DNA of 64,000 nt from Hyphomonas adhaerens MHS-3 (GCF_000685235.1 NZ_ARYH01000001.1:1054001-1118000), one strand, 5' to 3'. Counted from the first letter of the stretch, positions 44,491-54,720 are shown. A program made the numbers and translations. The notes: generated by a model not told the origin, from the sequence alone.

Positions 44491-44624
44491 GTTCCCACTC
44501 CACTCATCTCACGAAGGTTAATCGTCTCGTAGAGCCGCGCGCCAGTCAATGACGCCGCTGCGGGCTTGCCTATGGCAACCCGGCCTGACAGGAAGGGCGC
44601 CGGATTTCCATCAGGAGGACAGGT

Positions 44625-45413
44625 GTGGCGATTACAGGTGACACGCTGGCGCGCATTGCGCTGGATGCGGGCAAACTGATCATGGAAATCTATGACGGCG
44701 ATTTCGATTTTACGCGAAAAGGCGACGATTCTCCGGTCACGCTCGCGGATGAGAAGGCCGAGGCGCTGATCCTGGCTGCGCTGGCCGAGGCCGATCCGGA
44801 CCTGAAAGTCATCGCCGAGGAGGCCATGGCCGCCGGGCAGATGCCGGAACACGGGGCCCGCTTCGCGCTGGTCGATCCGCTGGATGGCACCAAGGAGTTC
44901 ATCAACAAGAATGGCGAGTTCACCGTGAACATTGCCATTATCGAGCATGGCCGCCCGGTCATGGGCGTTGTCTATGCGCCGGCCCAGTCGCGCCTGTTCG
45001 TGGCAGACGCCCACAATTCCGCCTGGCAGGCAGAGGCTGCGCCGGGCGCGGACGTACCGGGCGAGCGCACGCCGCTGCGCATCCGCAAGGCGCCGGAAGA
45101 GGGGCTGACAGCGGTCGCGTCCAAATCCCACCGCACGCCGGAAACTGATGCGTTCCTCGAAAAGTTCACGATTGCCGACATCAAAGGCGCGGGCTCTTCC
45201 CTCAAATTCTGCCTGATCGCGGCGGGCGAAGCCGATCTCTATCCGCGCATGGGGCGCACCATGGAATGGGACACCGCTGCCGGACAGGCCGTGGTGGAAG
45301 CCGCCGGTGGCCGGGTGCTGACCGAAGAGGGCGCGCCGCTTCTCTATGGCAAGCGCGAGCGCGGCTATGATAATCCGTATTTTATTGTGTATGGCGGCGT
45401 GTCTCCGGTCTGA
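44625..45413 (+). CDS. cysQ: 3'(2'),5'-bisphosphate nucleotidase CysQ
   Basis: CysQ hydrolyses the sulphate-assimilation by-product PAP to AMP. The GTG at 44625 follows AGGAGG and gives 262 residues. Metal sites of the inositol-monophosphatase fold are seen: SPVTLADEKAE, EE in VIAEEAM, VDPLDGTKEF and EWDTAAGQAV. The gene stands upstream of glmM by 72 bases on the same strand. Lithium and sodium sensitivity are known for the family. Confidence 0.93.
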   Translation: MAITGDTLARIALDAGKLIMEIYDGDFDFTRKGDDSPVTLADEKAEALILAALAEADPDLKVIAEEAMAAGQMPEHGARFALVDPLDGTKEFINKNGEFTVNIAIIEHGRPVMGVVYAPAQSRLFVADAHNSAWQAEAAPGADVPGERTPLRIRKAPEEGLTAVASKSHRTPETDAFLEKFTIADIKGAGSSLKFCLIAAGEADLYPRMGRTMEWDTAAGQAVVEAAGGRVLTEEGAPLLYGKRERGYDNPYFIVYGGVSPV

Positions 45414-45485
45414 CATAGTCCTGCCACGTTCCGGTATCGTTTTCTCCAGCTTTTCCTGCGACCAGTTCGGTCAGGGAGTATCATC

Positions 45486-46826
45486 ATGGCACGTCAGTTC
45501 TTTGGCACGGATGGCATCCGCGGCCGCGTAAACCAGAAACCCATGACCGTGGAGACGGCGCTGCGCCTGTCCATTGCGGCGGCCCGCGCCTTTGCGCCCG
45601 ATGGCGGCCGGGACGTCATTGTCGGGCGGGACACGCGCCGTTCCGGCGAGATGATCGAAGCCGCCATTGTTGCGGGCCTCAGCAGCATGGGCCTGACGCC
45701 GGTCTGCGTCGGCATCGTGCCCACCCCGGCGGTCGCCCTGCTGACGCGGGAGACCGGCGCGGCTTTCGGCCTGATGGTGACGGCCTCGCACAACAAGTTC
45801 CAGGACAATGGCCTGAAGCTGTTTTCGCCGGATGGCGTGAAGTTCACCGATGAGGTCGAGGAAGCCCTCGAGACCGGCATGTTCGATGCGTTCGAGGGAA
45901 GCTATGCCGCCCCGGCAGACGTCGTGACGCCGCGCAAGATGGAAGAGGGCGTCCGGCGCTATGTCGAGCGGTGCCTTGAGGCGGTTGAACCGGAAGCGGA
46001 CTTTTCGAAACTGAAAGTCGTGCTCGACTGCGCCAATGGTGCGGCCTACCGGGCAGGCCCGGATGCGCTGCGCAAGCTTGGCTGTGATCTCACCGTGATG
46101 GGCGTGTCGCCGGATGGGGTGAACATCAATGCCGGGGTCGGCTCAACCGACACCAAGGCGCTGATGAAGGCCGTGACCGACAGCAAAGCCGATATTGGGA
46201 TTGCCTTCGATGGTGACGCAGACCGGCTGATCGTGGTCGACGAGCTGGGCGAAGAGGTCGATGGCGATCAGGTGATGGCGCTGATCGCGACGGAACTGTT
46301 CCACACCGGGCGCCTGAAGGGCGGCGGCATGGTGGCGACCGTCATGTCGAATATGGGGTTGGCGGAGTATCTGAAAGGCCTTGGCCTGACACTGGCCCGC
46401 ACGAAAGTGGGCGACCGCTATGTCGGCGAACATATGCGCGCGCACGGCTTCAATCTGGGCGGCGAGCAGTCCGGCCATATCATCCTGTCGGATGTCTCGA
46501 CCACGGGCGATGGCCTGCTGGCGGCGCTGCAGGTGCTGAAGGTGCTGGCCCGTACGGGCAAGAAGGCGTCCGTAGTCGGACGTGTGTTCGAACCCGCGCC
46601 GCAGAAGCTCGTCAATATCCGCTATGCCGGGACCAATCCGCTGGAGACCGACCGGGTGATATCCGCCATTGCCCGCGCCGAGGCCGAGATGGGGGAGAAG
46701 GGGCGTCTGGTGGTTCGCAAGTCCGGCACCGAGCCGCTGATCCGCGTCATGGCCGAAGCCCTGGAAGAAGACATGATGAAACAGGCGCTGGATGATGTGG
46801 TGGAGGCCGTCGAGGCCGAAGCCTGA
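45486..46826 (+). CDS. glmM: Phosphoglucosamine mutase
   Basis: GlmM converts glucosamine 6-phosphate to glucosamine 1-phosphate for UDP-GlcNAc, peptidoglycan and lipopolysaccharide. At 446 residues it shows FGTDGIRGRVN at the N-terminus, the phosphoserine loop TASHNKFQDNG (Ser101), the metal loop AFDGDADRLI and the C-terminal sugar-phosphate site RKSGTEPLIRVM. The ATG follows TCAGGGAG. No frameshift is seen. An adenylate-forming ligase gene follows about 130 bases later. Confidence 0.96.
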   Translation: MARQFFGTDGIRGRVNQKPMTVETALRLSIAAARAFAPDGGRDVIVGRDTRRSGEMIEAAIVAGLSSMGLTPVCVGIVPTPAVALLTRETGAAFGLMVTASHNKFQDNGLKLFSPDGVKFTDEVEEALETGMFDAFEGSYAAPADVVTPRKMEEGVRRYVERCLEAVEPEADFSKLKVVLDCANGAAYRAGPDALRKLGCDLTVMGVSPDGVNINAGVGSTDTKALMKAVTDSKADIGIAFDGDADRLIVVDELGEEVDGDQVMALIATELFHTGRLKGGGMVATVMSNMGLAEYLKGLGLTLARTKVGDRYVGEHMRAHGFNLGGEQSGHIILSDVSTTGDGLLAALQVLKVLARTGKKASVVGRVFEPAPQKLVNIRYAGTNPLETDRVISAIARAEAEMGEKGRLVVRKSGTEPLIRVMAEALEEDMMKQALDDVVEAVEAEA

Positions 46827-46958
46827 TTTGGCCACGATTTCCGCCGGGGATTGCCCCTCGGGTATGCCCGCCTGCCTTTCGTTGGGGAACGAATTGCCTC
46901 TCTGGCCTGATCGCCTATCATCCGGCGAAACAAGAACAGGTATTGGGAGACACACTGC

Positions 46959-48818
46959 ATGGCCGACGCGACCGAGTTGCCGCCCTTCCGCCCGCTGCCG
47001 CAGAAGACACCGGATGTCGAGATGCGCACCGCGCCGGGCGGGATCCATTACATTTCCGCCCGTCAGGCCCCGGGCCCGCGCCCGCGCACCATCCCGCACT
47101 GCCTGGACGAGCGCGCCGCCGAGCATCCGGACCGGCCGTTTCTGAAACAGCGTGATCCGGAAACCGATGAATGGGTGACCGTCACCTATGGCGAGGCGGC
47201 CCGGATCACGGACAGCCTGGCGCAGGCCTTCCTCGACATGGGGGCCGGGCCTGATGCGCCGGTGATGATCCTGTCCGGCAATTCGATCCGGTCTGCCATG
47301 GTGATCCTGGCGGCGCAGAAAATCGGGGCGCCGGCCGCGCCGATCTCGGTGCCGTATTCCACCATGTCCACCGATTTCGAGAAGCTGAAACACTGTTTCG
47401 GGGCCGTTAGCCCGAAGATCATTTTCGCCGAGACGCTGGAGCCGTTCAAAAAGGCAATTGCCGCGCTCGATTGCGATGACTGCAAAGTGTTCGCTGCCGA
47501 TACGGGCGGCGACAATACGGTGCTGTCCTATGACGCGCTGGCAGCGACCGAGCCGACAGACGCGGTCCGTGAGGCGCGGGACCGGCTGACCGATGCCAGT
47601 ATCGGCAAGTATCTTTTCACCTCCGGCTCGACCGGGATGCCAAAGCCGGTGCCGACGACGCAGGGCGCCATGTGTTCCATGATCGCGGGGCAGGAAGGCC
47701 TGCGCGATACGGCGCGTGACCCGGATCATGATCCGGATACGGCCGAAAACCTGCTCGACTGGCTGCCCTGGAACCATATCTCCGGCTCCAATGTGAATTT
47801 CAATGGGGCGCTGTGGAATGGCGCGACCTTCTGGATCGATGGCGGCAAGCCGACCCCGGCGCTGTTCCACGAGACAATCCGCAATGTCCGGGATTGTTCG
47901 CCGTCGGTCTTTGGCACCGCGCCGATTGCGCTCGCCATGCTGGCCGAAGCCATGGAAGCCGATGACGAGCTGCTGACGGCCTTCTTCAGGAACATGCGTT
48001 CCATCGGATATGGCGGGGCGACCCTGTCGGACGATCTGTATGAGCGCCTGCAGGCACTGGCGATCAAGGCCACCGGCAAGCGCATTCCGATCGTCACCAT
48101 GTATGGCGCAACCGAAACGCAGGGCATCACCGTGGTGCACTGGGAGGTGGAGCGGGTCGGCCTGATTGGCCTGCCGTTGCCGGGATCGGAACTGAAACTG
48201 GTGCCGAATGGCGACAAGCTGGAAGTGCGCGTCAAAGGCCCGTCGGTTATGCCCGGTTATCACAACAACCCGGAAAAGAATGCTGAAGCGTTCGACGAAG
48301 AAGGCTTCTACTGCCTCGGCGACGCGGTGAAGTTTGTCGACGAGAACGATCCGAACAAGGGTCTGATCTTCGACGGCCGGGTCGGGGAGGACTTCAAGCT
48401 CTCCTCCGGCACATGGGTCAGTGTCGGCACGCTGCGGCCGGATTATGTGGCGGCCTGTTCGCCGCTGATCTTCGACGCGGTGATCTGCGGCCAGGACAAG
48501 GACGTCATCGGTGCGCTGGTCTGGCCATCGCCGGCCGGGATGGAGCAGCTGGTCAAGGAGAACAATGGCGACATGCAGGCAGCCTTCGGTGTGCTGACGG
48601 AACAGCTGGCGAAGAAAACGGCTGCCTTCAATGCCAATGAACCCGGTTCGTCCCGCCGTATCCGCCGGGTCATGGTGATGGCGGAGCCGCCAAGTGTCGA
48701 TGCGGGCGAGATCACCGACAAGGGCTATGTGAACCAGCGCCTGGTGCAGGCCCGCCGGTCCGATCTGGTGGCCGCGCTGTTCTCCAACCCGCCGGGGCCG
48801 GGCGTCATCACGCTCTGA
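46959..48818 (+). CDS. Feruloyl-CoA synthase-like adenylate-forming ligase
   Basis: The 619-aa protein is an ANL-superfamily acyl-CoA ligase. The AMP-binding P-loop-like motif is YLFTSGSTGMPKPVP, with TMYGATETQGI, GLPLPGSELKL and the hinge FDGRVGEDFKLSSGTWV. The early HCLDERAAEHPDRPF and NHISGSNVNFN segments match feruloyl-CoA synthases, which activate ferulate and other hydroxycinnamates for side-chain shortening. No hydratase or vanillin gene is adjacent, so the substrate may differ. The ATG follows GGGAGACACAC. Confidence 0.82.
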   Translation: MADATELPPFRPLPQKTPDVEMRTAPGGIHYISARQAPGPRPRTIPHCLDERAAEHPDRPFLKQRDPETDEWVTVTYGEAARITDSLAQAFLDMGAGPDAPVMILSGNSIRSAMVILAAQKIGAPAAPISVPYSTMSTDFEKLKHCFGAVSPKIIFAETLEPFKKAIAALDCDDCKVFAADTGGDNTVLSYDALAATEPTDAVREARDRLTDASIGKYLFTSGSTGMPKPVPTTQGAMCSMIAGQEGLRDTARDPDHDPDTAENLLDWLPWNHISGSNVNFNGALWNGATFWIDGGKPTPALFHETIRNVRDCSPSVFGTAPIALAMLAEAMEADDELLTAFFRNMRSIGYGGATLSDDLYERLQALAIKATGKRIPIVTMYGATETQGITVVHWEVERVGLIGLPLPGSELKLVPNGDKLEVRVKGPSVMPGYHNNPEKNAEAFDEEGFYCLGDAVKFVDENDPNKGLIFDGRVGEDFKLSSGTWVSVGTLRPDYVAACSPLIFDAVICGQDKDVIGALVWPSPAGMEQLVKENNGDMQAAFGVLTEQLAKKTAAFNANEPGSSRRIRRVMVMAEPPSVDAGEITDKGYVNQRLVQARRSDLVAALFSNPPGPGVITL

Positions 48819-48899
48819 CGGCTGAAAACCCTTGCAAGTTTAAGTCGTTGGAAGGCTTTTCCATGTAAATCTGCCGTCGGATTTTCGTGGGGAGAGATC

Positions 48900-49790
48900 A
48901 TGACCTTCGACGCGCGCAAGGCAAATTCTGCGTCTGCGTCCGGCCGGCAGAACGCGCTGTTCGCATTGATAACATTGACGGTTGTGTGCGGCGCGTTTTT
49001 CGCTGTGCTCAGCCTGCCGCAAAACGCGGCGGGCCATGACACGCCATTGGGGGACCGGGTGTCCTCACTGACGATCGACATGCCGGACCTGCCCGGCGAA
49101 GCGGCCGAGGCCTATTTCATCGCCCTCGGCAAGGTGGATCCGGAAGCCCAGATGGCCCTCTCCGGCGAGATCATGCAGGCCGGCAAGCTGGACGAAGCCG
49201 CCGTCACTGGCCTCGTCATGGCGCATGCCGAGACCGTGCTGCGCGACCATGCCGGCGAACTGGCGCAAGCCGACACGAAACATGTCGACGATATTCTGGA
49301 CATGACCCGTAACAAGCTGCGCACGGCATCGCGCAAGCGCAGCAAATGGTGCGATGCCGGCCGCTATGCCGACCTGGCGGATATCGAATTCCAGAAGCCG
49401 GATGTCTTCGAGCAGACGCTGGCAGAAGTCAAAGCCCCGCTGAACGATTATTCGTTTGACGTGATGACCGGCCTGATGATCGCGATCGAGGATGCGCGCA
49501 CCCACCCGGTCGAGCGCGGTGAGATGACCCGCGCCGACGAGGCGGCACTTCAGGGCATGGTCATGTCGATCATGGCCGATCCGGATGTCCTGCCCCTGAT
49601 CGTGTCGCTGCAGTCTGGCGGCGATGCGAGGAAGGCGCTGAAAGGCGTGAATGTCTGCAATCTCGGCGCCACGGCCGTGACAGCAGCCAAGACCCTGCCG
49701 CAGGAAACAAAAGGCCGCCTCCTTGCGGAAGCGGCCCGGGAAATGAAAGAAAATGGCGCCTCGGCTTTCCGGACCGGGGTCGCTTTCTGA
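48900..49790 (+). CDS. Hypothetical protein with one N-terminal membrane segment
   Basis: This 296-aa protein has a hydrophobic segment near residues 19-41 (NALFALITLTVVCGAFFAVLSL), either an uncleaved anchor or a signal. It then has a mainly helical, charged body with the paired cysteines KWCDAGR and NVCNLGA. ATG follows GTGGGGAGAGATC. It has no recognisable domain; similar predicted secreted helical proteins are often lineage-specific in Hyphomonadaceae. It ends four bases before a reverse-strand gene. Confidence 0.7.
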   Translation: MTFDARKANSASASGRQNALFALITLTVVCGAFFAVLSLPQNAAGHDTPLGDRVSSLTIDMPDLPGEAAEAYFIALGKVDPEAQMALSGEIMQAGKLDEAAVTGLVMAHAETVLRDHAGELAQADTKHVDDILDMTRNKLRTASRKRSKWCDAGRYADLADIEFQKPDVFEQTLAEVKAPLNDYSFDVMTGLMIAIEDARTHPVERGEMTRADEAALQGMVMSIMADPDVLPLIVSLQSGGDARKALKGVNVCNLGATAVTAAKTLPQETKGRLLAEAAREMKENGASAFRTGVAF

Positions 49791-49794
49791 GGCG

Positions 49795-50442
49795 TCAGTC
49801 CTTGCGGGCGACGCCGGATTCGCCCAGCCGCCATTCCAGCAGGTCGATCCGGTCCTGTCCGAAGAAAGCCTCGCCCTCGAACACCATGAGCGGCACGCCC
49901 CAATGATGCGGGTCCTGTTCGGCCTGGTTTGCGGCGATCACGGCTTCCAGCCGGTCCATCTCGGCTTCCTGGCGTGCATCCAGGACTTCCAGGTCAAATC
50001 CCGCGCGGGCCGCTGCTTCACTCAGCGCGGTGCCTTCGGTCCAGGCGCCGCCGGACCAGATCAGGGTGGAGATCTCGTCCATGAAGGCCCAGCCCTCCTC
50101 ATCGCCTTTTTCGCACGCCAAGATGCCGAGCCGGGTGAGCCGGCCGATATAGGGCTGCTCGGGCGAGATCTCGCGGGTCATCATGTCCATCACGACCGGG
50201 TCCGGGTTCAGCGGCCCGATCGGCAGGCCGAGATATTGCGCATTCCGGACATAGTCCCGGATCAGGTAGGGCACCCATTGCGGGCGGATTTCCTGAAAGA
50301 AATTGGGGGTTCGAATCGCGATCGGATAGACCGGACGCGGGCGAACGCGTACTTCCCATTTTGAGGGGAGGGCGCGGAGGCGCTTCGTTGCCAGATAGGA
50401 ATATGGCGAGCGGAACGACCAGAAGACATCGACAGTTCTCAT
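49795..50442 (-). CDS. DsbA-family/kappa-GST-like isomerase
   Basis: The 215-aa product resembles 2-hydroxychromene-2-carboxylate isomerase and other DsbA-like thioredoxin-fold enzymes. It opens with VDVFWSFRSPYSYLATKRL, where a Ser replaces the thioredoxin cysteine as glutathione partner, and ends with HWGVPLMVFEGEAFFGQDRI. These enzymes use glutathione in aromatic breakdown. The nearby esterase and ligase give a weak link to aromatic or ester metabolism. It lies between two forward genes with opposite orientation. Confidence 0.82.
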   Translation of the reverse strand: MRTVDVFWSFRSPYSYLATKRLRALPSKWEVRVRPRPVYPIAIRTPNFFQEIRPQWVPYLIRDYVRNAQYLGLPIGPLNPDPVVMDMMTREISPEQPYIGRLTRLGILACEKGDEEGWAFMDEISTLIWSGGAWTEGTALSEAAARAGFDLEVLDARQEAEMDRLEAVIAANQAEQDPHHWGVPLMVFEGEAFFGQDRIDLLEWRLGESGVARKD

Positions 50443-50506
50443 GCCAATAGTTTGACGTCTTCATGCCGCCTTCACAAGGACCAATTTCGATACCATCTTG
50501 CCTGCC

Positions 50507-51463
50507 ATGACTCTCGACCAGACCCTTCGCCAATTCATCGACCGGTTCACCATGCCGGACCTCAAGGGTCTGGACTGGCAGACCACGGCTGACCGTCTGC
50601 GCCGCCAGTTCTATCTGGCCAGCCATGCCATCGAGAAAGACGCGCCGGAAATGGCCGATATCTCCCATATGACCGTGCCGTCCGGGCCGGGCGGGGTGAA
50701 GGCCCGCGTCTACACGCCGCTCGGGGCAGGCATCGCGCCGGGGCCGGGGATCATCTTCTTCCATGGCGGCGGCTTCGTCATTGGCGACCTTGAAAGCCAT
50801 GACATGCTTTGCAAGCGACTGGCGGAGGGGGCCCGGTGCCGGGTTGTCTCGGTCGACTACCGGCTGGCGCCGGAGCACAAATTCCCGGCCGCACACGAGG
50901 ATGCGCTGAATGTCTGGCATTGGGTGCAGGACAATGCCGGCAAGCTGGGGCTCGACCCCGAGCGGCTGGCCGTGTCGGGTGACAGTGCGGGCGGCAATCT
51001 CTCAGCCTTTCTGTCGCAGGAAATGAACCGGACCGGCGGACCGGCCCCGGCGTTCCAGCTGCTGCTCTATCCACTGGTGCAGTTTGCCGACATCCGTACA
51101 AAGAAGATGCCGTTCAATGAAAGCGGCTTTTTCATCTCGGCCAACCTCTTCGAATTCTTCCGCGATGCCTATCTGGCGACGCCGGAAGACCGGATGGATA
51201 TTCGCGTGTCGCCCCTGTTCGCGGCGGAGGATTGTTTCCGCGGCCTGCCGCCGGCGCATTTCGTTCTGTGCGGCTGGGACCCGCTGCACGATGAGGGGCT
51301 GGCCTATGCCGACAAGATGGCCAGTTTCGGTGTGCCGGTGACGGTGCGGGAATATCCCGGCATGGTCCATGGCTTCATGAACCTGACAGCCCTGTCTGAC
51401 ACGATCCGGATCGCCATCCGCGATGCCGGGCAGGTGACGGGCCGGGCGCTCGGCGCGATCTGA
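50507..51463 (+). CDS. Alpha/beta hydrolase, hormone-sensitive lipase family
   Basis: The product is about 318 residues. The HSL-type oxyanion motif FFHGGGFVIGDLESHD, the nucleophile elbow VSGDSAGGNLSAF, and the late acid and His positions (GWDPLHDEG, GMVHGFMN) make a complete catalytic triad of a carboxylesterase. I use the ATG at 50507; a TTG three codons earlier also fits and neither has a good ribosome site. It likely hydrolyses short acyl esters. A terminator-like hairpin shared with the TonB gene follows. Confidence 0.88.
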   Translation: MTLDQTLRQFIDRFTMPDLKGLDWQTTADRLRRQFYLASHAIEKDAPEMADISHMTVPSGPGGVKARVYTPLGAGIAPGPGIIFFHGGGFVIGDLESHDMLCKRLAEGARCRVVSVDYRLAPEHKFPAAHEDALNVWHWVQDNAGKLGLDPERLAVSGDSAGGNLSAFLSQEMNRTGGPAPAFQLLLYPLVQFADIRTKKMPFNESGFFISANLFEFFRDAYLATPEDRMDIRVSPLFAAEDCFRGLPPAHFVLCGWDPLHDEGLAYADKMASFGVPVTVREYPGMVHGFMNLTALSDTIRIAIRDAGQVTGRALGAI

Positions 51464-51483
51464 CGCATTTCAAAAAACCAAAG

Positions 51484-51510
51484 AAAAAGGGCGGTCCCGA
51501 AGGACCGCCC
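51484..51510 (-). terminator. Terminator between the esterase and TonB-receptor genes
   Basis: A 9-bp perfect stem (51489-51497 with 51502-51510) with a CGAA loop is followed on the reverse strand by five T. It ends the TonB-receptor transcript and may block read-through from the esterase side. Confidence 0.8.
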
Positions 51511-51535
51511 AGGTATGTCGGCTTCTAGGAGAGAA

Positions 51536-54340
51536 TTACTCTCCAGGGCCAAACTTTTTCGTCAGGCTGATCTTGAACGTCCGCCCGAACGGATTGTGGG
51601 TGTACGGGTCGTAGCTGAGGTCGAAGGCCGCAAACGGCGGATCTTCGTCCGTCAGGTTGACCACGCCAAGACCGAGGTCAAAGCCGTACGGTGCCTGCCA
51701 GTTGTAGAACAGGTCAAACGTCGTCTGGCTGTCGATCTTGGCGCCGACACCGCCACGTGCTGCTGAGGCCCGTTCGTCCTTGTAGCTGTCTACGTGACGC
51801 ATGATCAGGCGAACATTGTGATCGCCCATGGCGAGGTTGCCATACAGGTTCGCCTTCCACTGAGGCAGGGAACGCGAGAAGTTTCCGCGGTTGAACTGGC
51901 CAACCCGGTCACCCCCCTCGATCATGACACCTTCAATCTCGAAATCGTCAACGACGTATTCGATGATGTAGGACGCATCGAGCCCGGCGGTAAATTCAGC
52001 ACCGCCACCGAAGACGTTGCCGAAGTTGTTTTCCATGCGGACGTCGACACCCGAGGTTTCAATACCCGGCCCGTTGGTCACGTTCGTGCGAACACGGGAA
52101 ATGGTGCCAGCGGATGGAGCAGTCGGGTCGTTGAAGGTAATCCGCGAAAGGATCGGGGATTCGGTGTCTCCGGCGGCAAGTGCAGCAACTGCAGCATTCA
52201 CAATGCTTGCCTGGTCTTCGACGATGATCGGATCAGAGAAGTCGAAGTTGTAGTAATCCACCGAGGCAAAGAAGCCGCCGGATTCATAGATGCCACCCAG
52301 GTTGAAGCTGAAGGCCGATTCCGGTGACAGATCCGGATTGCCAAACTGGTCCACGGCTTTGAACGCGAGTGCCGGAGCAACATACTGAAGCGTTGTGGCG
52401 ACAGCATTGTTGTTCTGGTTCAGCGTCGGGCCTTTGAACGAGGTCTGTGCCGATCCACGGAACGAGAAGTTATCCGTCACCTGCCACTTGGCTGCGACTT
52501 TCGGGTCAAACGTCGATCCCGTATTGCCACCATAATCCTCGTAGCGCACGGCGACCTGAACATCGAGGTCGTCATAGAGCGGGATCTGGAGTTCGCCGAA
52601 CAGAGCGTAGATCGTCTGATCCTCATCCAGCGCGTTGGTGCCCGCCAGGAAGGAGAACGGACCGTTGCCGGCCGGACCCGGATTGAGGGCGAGGTCGGTC
52701 ACTTCATTTGGATCGACTTCGTAACCTTCACGGCGAACCTGGAAACCGGCCGCCCAGCCAATTCCGCCGCCAGCAGCCTGAATGCCGCTCTCGCCGGAAA
52801 CGACGCCATCGAGAACGATGAGGTCGGAGGTCACAACAGACCCGACGCCGTCGGTCATCCATTCAGCGAGCGCAACGCTATTCTCGAGACCTGGCACGTA
52901 GTTCGGATTGGCTACACCCGTGACGGCATTGGCTGCAATGGCGTTGGAGAAGGGGTTGTAGTATTCACAACCGCCCTGGCCAGGAACAGCCCCTGCCGGC
53001 ACATCACCCGAATTCGGATCGCCACAAACACCGAAGCCCTGAAGCGCAATGGTGAGGCCATTGATATAGGTGTCGTTTGTGACCCGTTCGCCTTCGGTGC
53101 TGTGATAGGTCAGGCCGAGGTCCCAATTGACACCATTCGACCACTGACCATCGACCGAACCGGACAGGCGCAGCGTATCATACTTCCGGAAGCCTTCCTG
53201 AGAGCTTCCAGTCGCAGGGAAGCCGCCCCAGCCAAACGAACGGCCAAGGTAAAGGGCCCCAAGGTCAGCGAGGTCAGCTGCACCCGGATTGTCAGCCACA
53301 TATTGCAGCAAGCCCGGATGGGTCGCAGGGACGACCTGATTCAACAGGGATTGCGGCGGATAGGAGGGCGAGGTTTTCCAGCTCGGCACATCTGTCTTGC
53401 CCCACAGGGCTTCGAGGTGCAGATTCGCGCCACCGATCTCGCGATTGTATTCGGAGTAGATGTTGTAGCGTTCTTCCTCTTCAACGAGATTGTCGAACTG
53501 AGTGAACTGGAACCGGCAGGTGCCGACGACAATACCGCCGACGTCGGTACAGCCATTATCCAGAACCGTCGAGCCACCATTCAGCGGAATGTAATATCCG
53601 GGGTTGGAGAGCGAAGACCAGCCCCCGACCGGGTTGTCTGCGTAAGGCAGGATGGCCCAGTCCTTTTCGAGCAGCGGAACTTCGTTCTTGAACGAATAGC
53701 CAATCGACGTGACCCAGTTCCAGTCATTGCCTTGCAGGCCATAGGCGGCACTGAGCTGATACTCACCATCCGTGCCGTCATACGTCTGATAGTTACCGCT
53801 GACTTCCAGACCTTCGAGATCGTCGCGTGTGATGAAGTTCACAACACCGGCAATGGCGTCTGAACCATAGAGCGCCGCGGCGCCATCCTTCAGCACTTCG
53901 ATCCGGCCGATCGCGGCAGTTGGAATCATGTTCGTGTCGACGAACAGCTGTGCCTGTTCACCGATCGCATAAGGGTGAAGGACCTGGCGGCGGCCATTGA
54001 GCAGCACCAGTGTCCGGCCTGGGCCGAGACCGCGGAGGTTCACGTTGGATGTGCCTTCCAGGCCGTTCGAGGCGAACTGGTTGGTCTGGCTGTCGGTGCC
54101 CGACGATACGCCGAGGTTCCGGATCAGTTCGTCAATGCTGGGGCTGCCTTCGAGTTTGAGGTCTCCGGCGGTCAGAACGTCGACTGGCAGGGCCGCGTCT
54201 TCGGGGGTGCCGGCAATGTAGGAACCAGTGACGGTCACTTTGGACTGGCGAAGTTCCGAACCTTCCTGGGCGATGGCTGGCAGAGCCAGAAGCAGGGATG
54301 CCACTGACGTACCCGCCAGTAGCCTGATTGATTGTCTCAT
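51536..54340 (-). CDS. TonB-dependent outer-membrane receptor
   Basis: The 934-aa protein has a signal peptide ending in PAIAQEG, a plug domain with VTVTGSYIAG, the typical VNLRGLGPGRTLVLLNGRR and IEVLKDGAAALYGSDAIAGV, and then a 22-strand barrel closing with aromatic-ended FKISLTKKFGPGE. The plug sequence belongs to the receptor group of sphingomonads and relatives that import sugars or other organic substrates. TonB, ExbB or ExbD genes are not nearby. The divergent receptor gene about 380 bases away suggests joint regulation from the shared region. Confidence 0.92.
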   Translation of the reverse strand: MRQSIRLLAGTSVASLLLALPAIAQEGSELRQSKVTVTGSYIAGTPEDAALPVDVLTAGDLKLEGSPSIDELIRNLGVSSGTDSQTNQFASNGLEGTSNVNLRGLGPGRTLVLLNGRRQVLHPYAIGEQAQLFVDTNMIPTAAIGRIEVLKDGAAALYGSDAIAGVVNFITRDDLEGLEVSGNYQTYDGTDGEYQLSAAYGLQGNDWNWVTSIGYSFKNEVPLLEKDWAILPYADNPVGGWSSLSNPGYYIPLNGGSTVLDNGCTDVGGIVVGTCRFQFTQFDNLVEEEERYNIYSEYNREIGGANLHLEALWGKTDVPSWKTSPSYPPQSLLNQVVPATHPGLLQYVADNPGAADLADLGALYLGRSFGWGGFPATGSSQEGFRKYDTLRLSGSVDGQWSNGVNWDLGLTYHSTEGERVTNDTYINGLTIALQGFGVCGDPNSGDVPAGAVPGQGGCEYYNPFSNAIAANAVTGVANPNYVPGLENSVALAEWMTDGVGSVVTSDLIVLDGVVSGESGIQAAGGGIGWAAGFQVRREGYEVDPNEVTDLALNPGPAGNGPFSFLAGTNALDEDQTIYALFGELQIPLYDDLDVQVAVRYEDYGGNTGSTFDPKVAAKWQVTDNFSFRGSAQTSFKGPTLNQNNNAVATTLQYVAPALAFKAVDQFGNPDLSPESAFSFNLGGIYESGGFFASVDYYNFDFSDPIIVEDQASIVNAAVAALAAGDTESPILSRITFNDPTAPSAGTISRVRTNVTNGPGIETSGVDVRMENNFGNVFGGGAEFTAGLDASYIIEYVVDDFEIEGVMIEGGDRVGQFNRGNFSRSLPQWKANLYGNLAMGDHNVRLIMRHVDSYKDERASAARGGVGAKIDSQTTFDLFYNWQAPYGFDLGLGVVNLTDEDPPFAAFDLSYDPYTHNPFGRTFKISLTKKFGPGE

Positions 54341-54720
54341 TTGTTTCCTCCGTTTGTGTGAGGCACCGGATCTTGATGTCCGGATTTGCTCTCACGACAG
54401 GGCAGGATAGGCAGACCTAAGACCTCTCGAACAGGAAAAAATATTGTGCGGCGCAGCAGAAGAACGGCCCGGCGCGAAATATTTGCCCGTGCACAACGTT
54501 GTCATTCGCCTGATTGGTGTTTGAAATGCGCAAGTATTGGGCGCTTGTGTGCCCAGTTTTGGGGGATTGTGGCTCTATTGTAACACTCGACCAAAATATT
54601 CGGGTGCGACTGTGAGACTACTGTGAATGCTTCAGGGCTCGCTGCTAAGTTGGAAATAGCCCGCATGAGAACGGGTACGAATATTTCTCCCAGATCAACT
54701 TGAACTCAAATGAGGAAACC
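54341..54720. promoter_or_regulatory. Divergent regulatory region between two TonB-receptor genes
   Basis: These 380 bases hold no gene. Four AATATT hexamers occur (54440-54445, 54478-54483, 54595-54600, 54680-54685) in otherwise GC-rich DNA, several flanked by further A or T. They may be part of promoters or a shared regulator site. No Fur-like or riboswitch structure was recognised. Confidence 0.45.

Noticed and set aside
46143..48263. 706-codon reverse frame opposite glmM and the CoA ligase
   Set aside because: It crosses two well-supported genes and has no family motifs.
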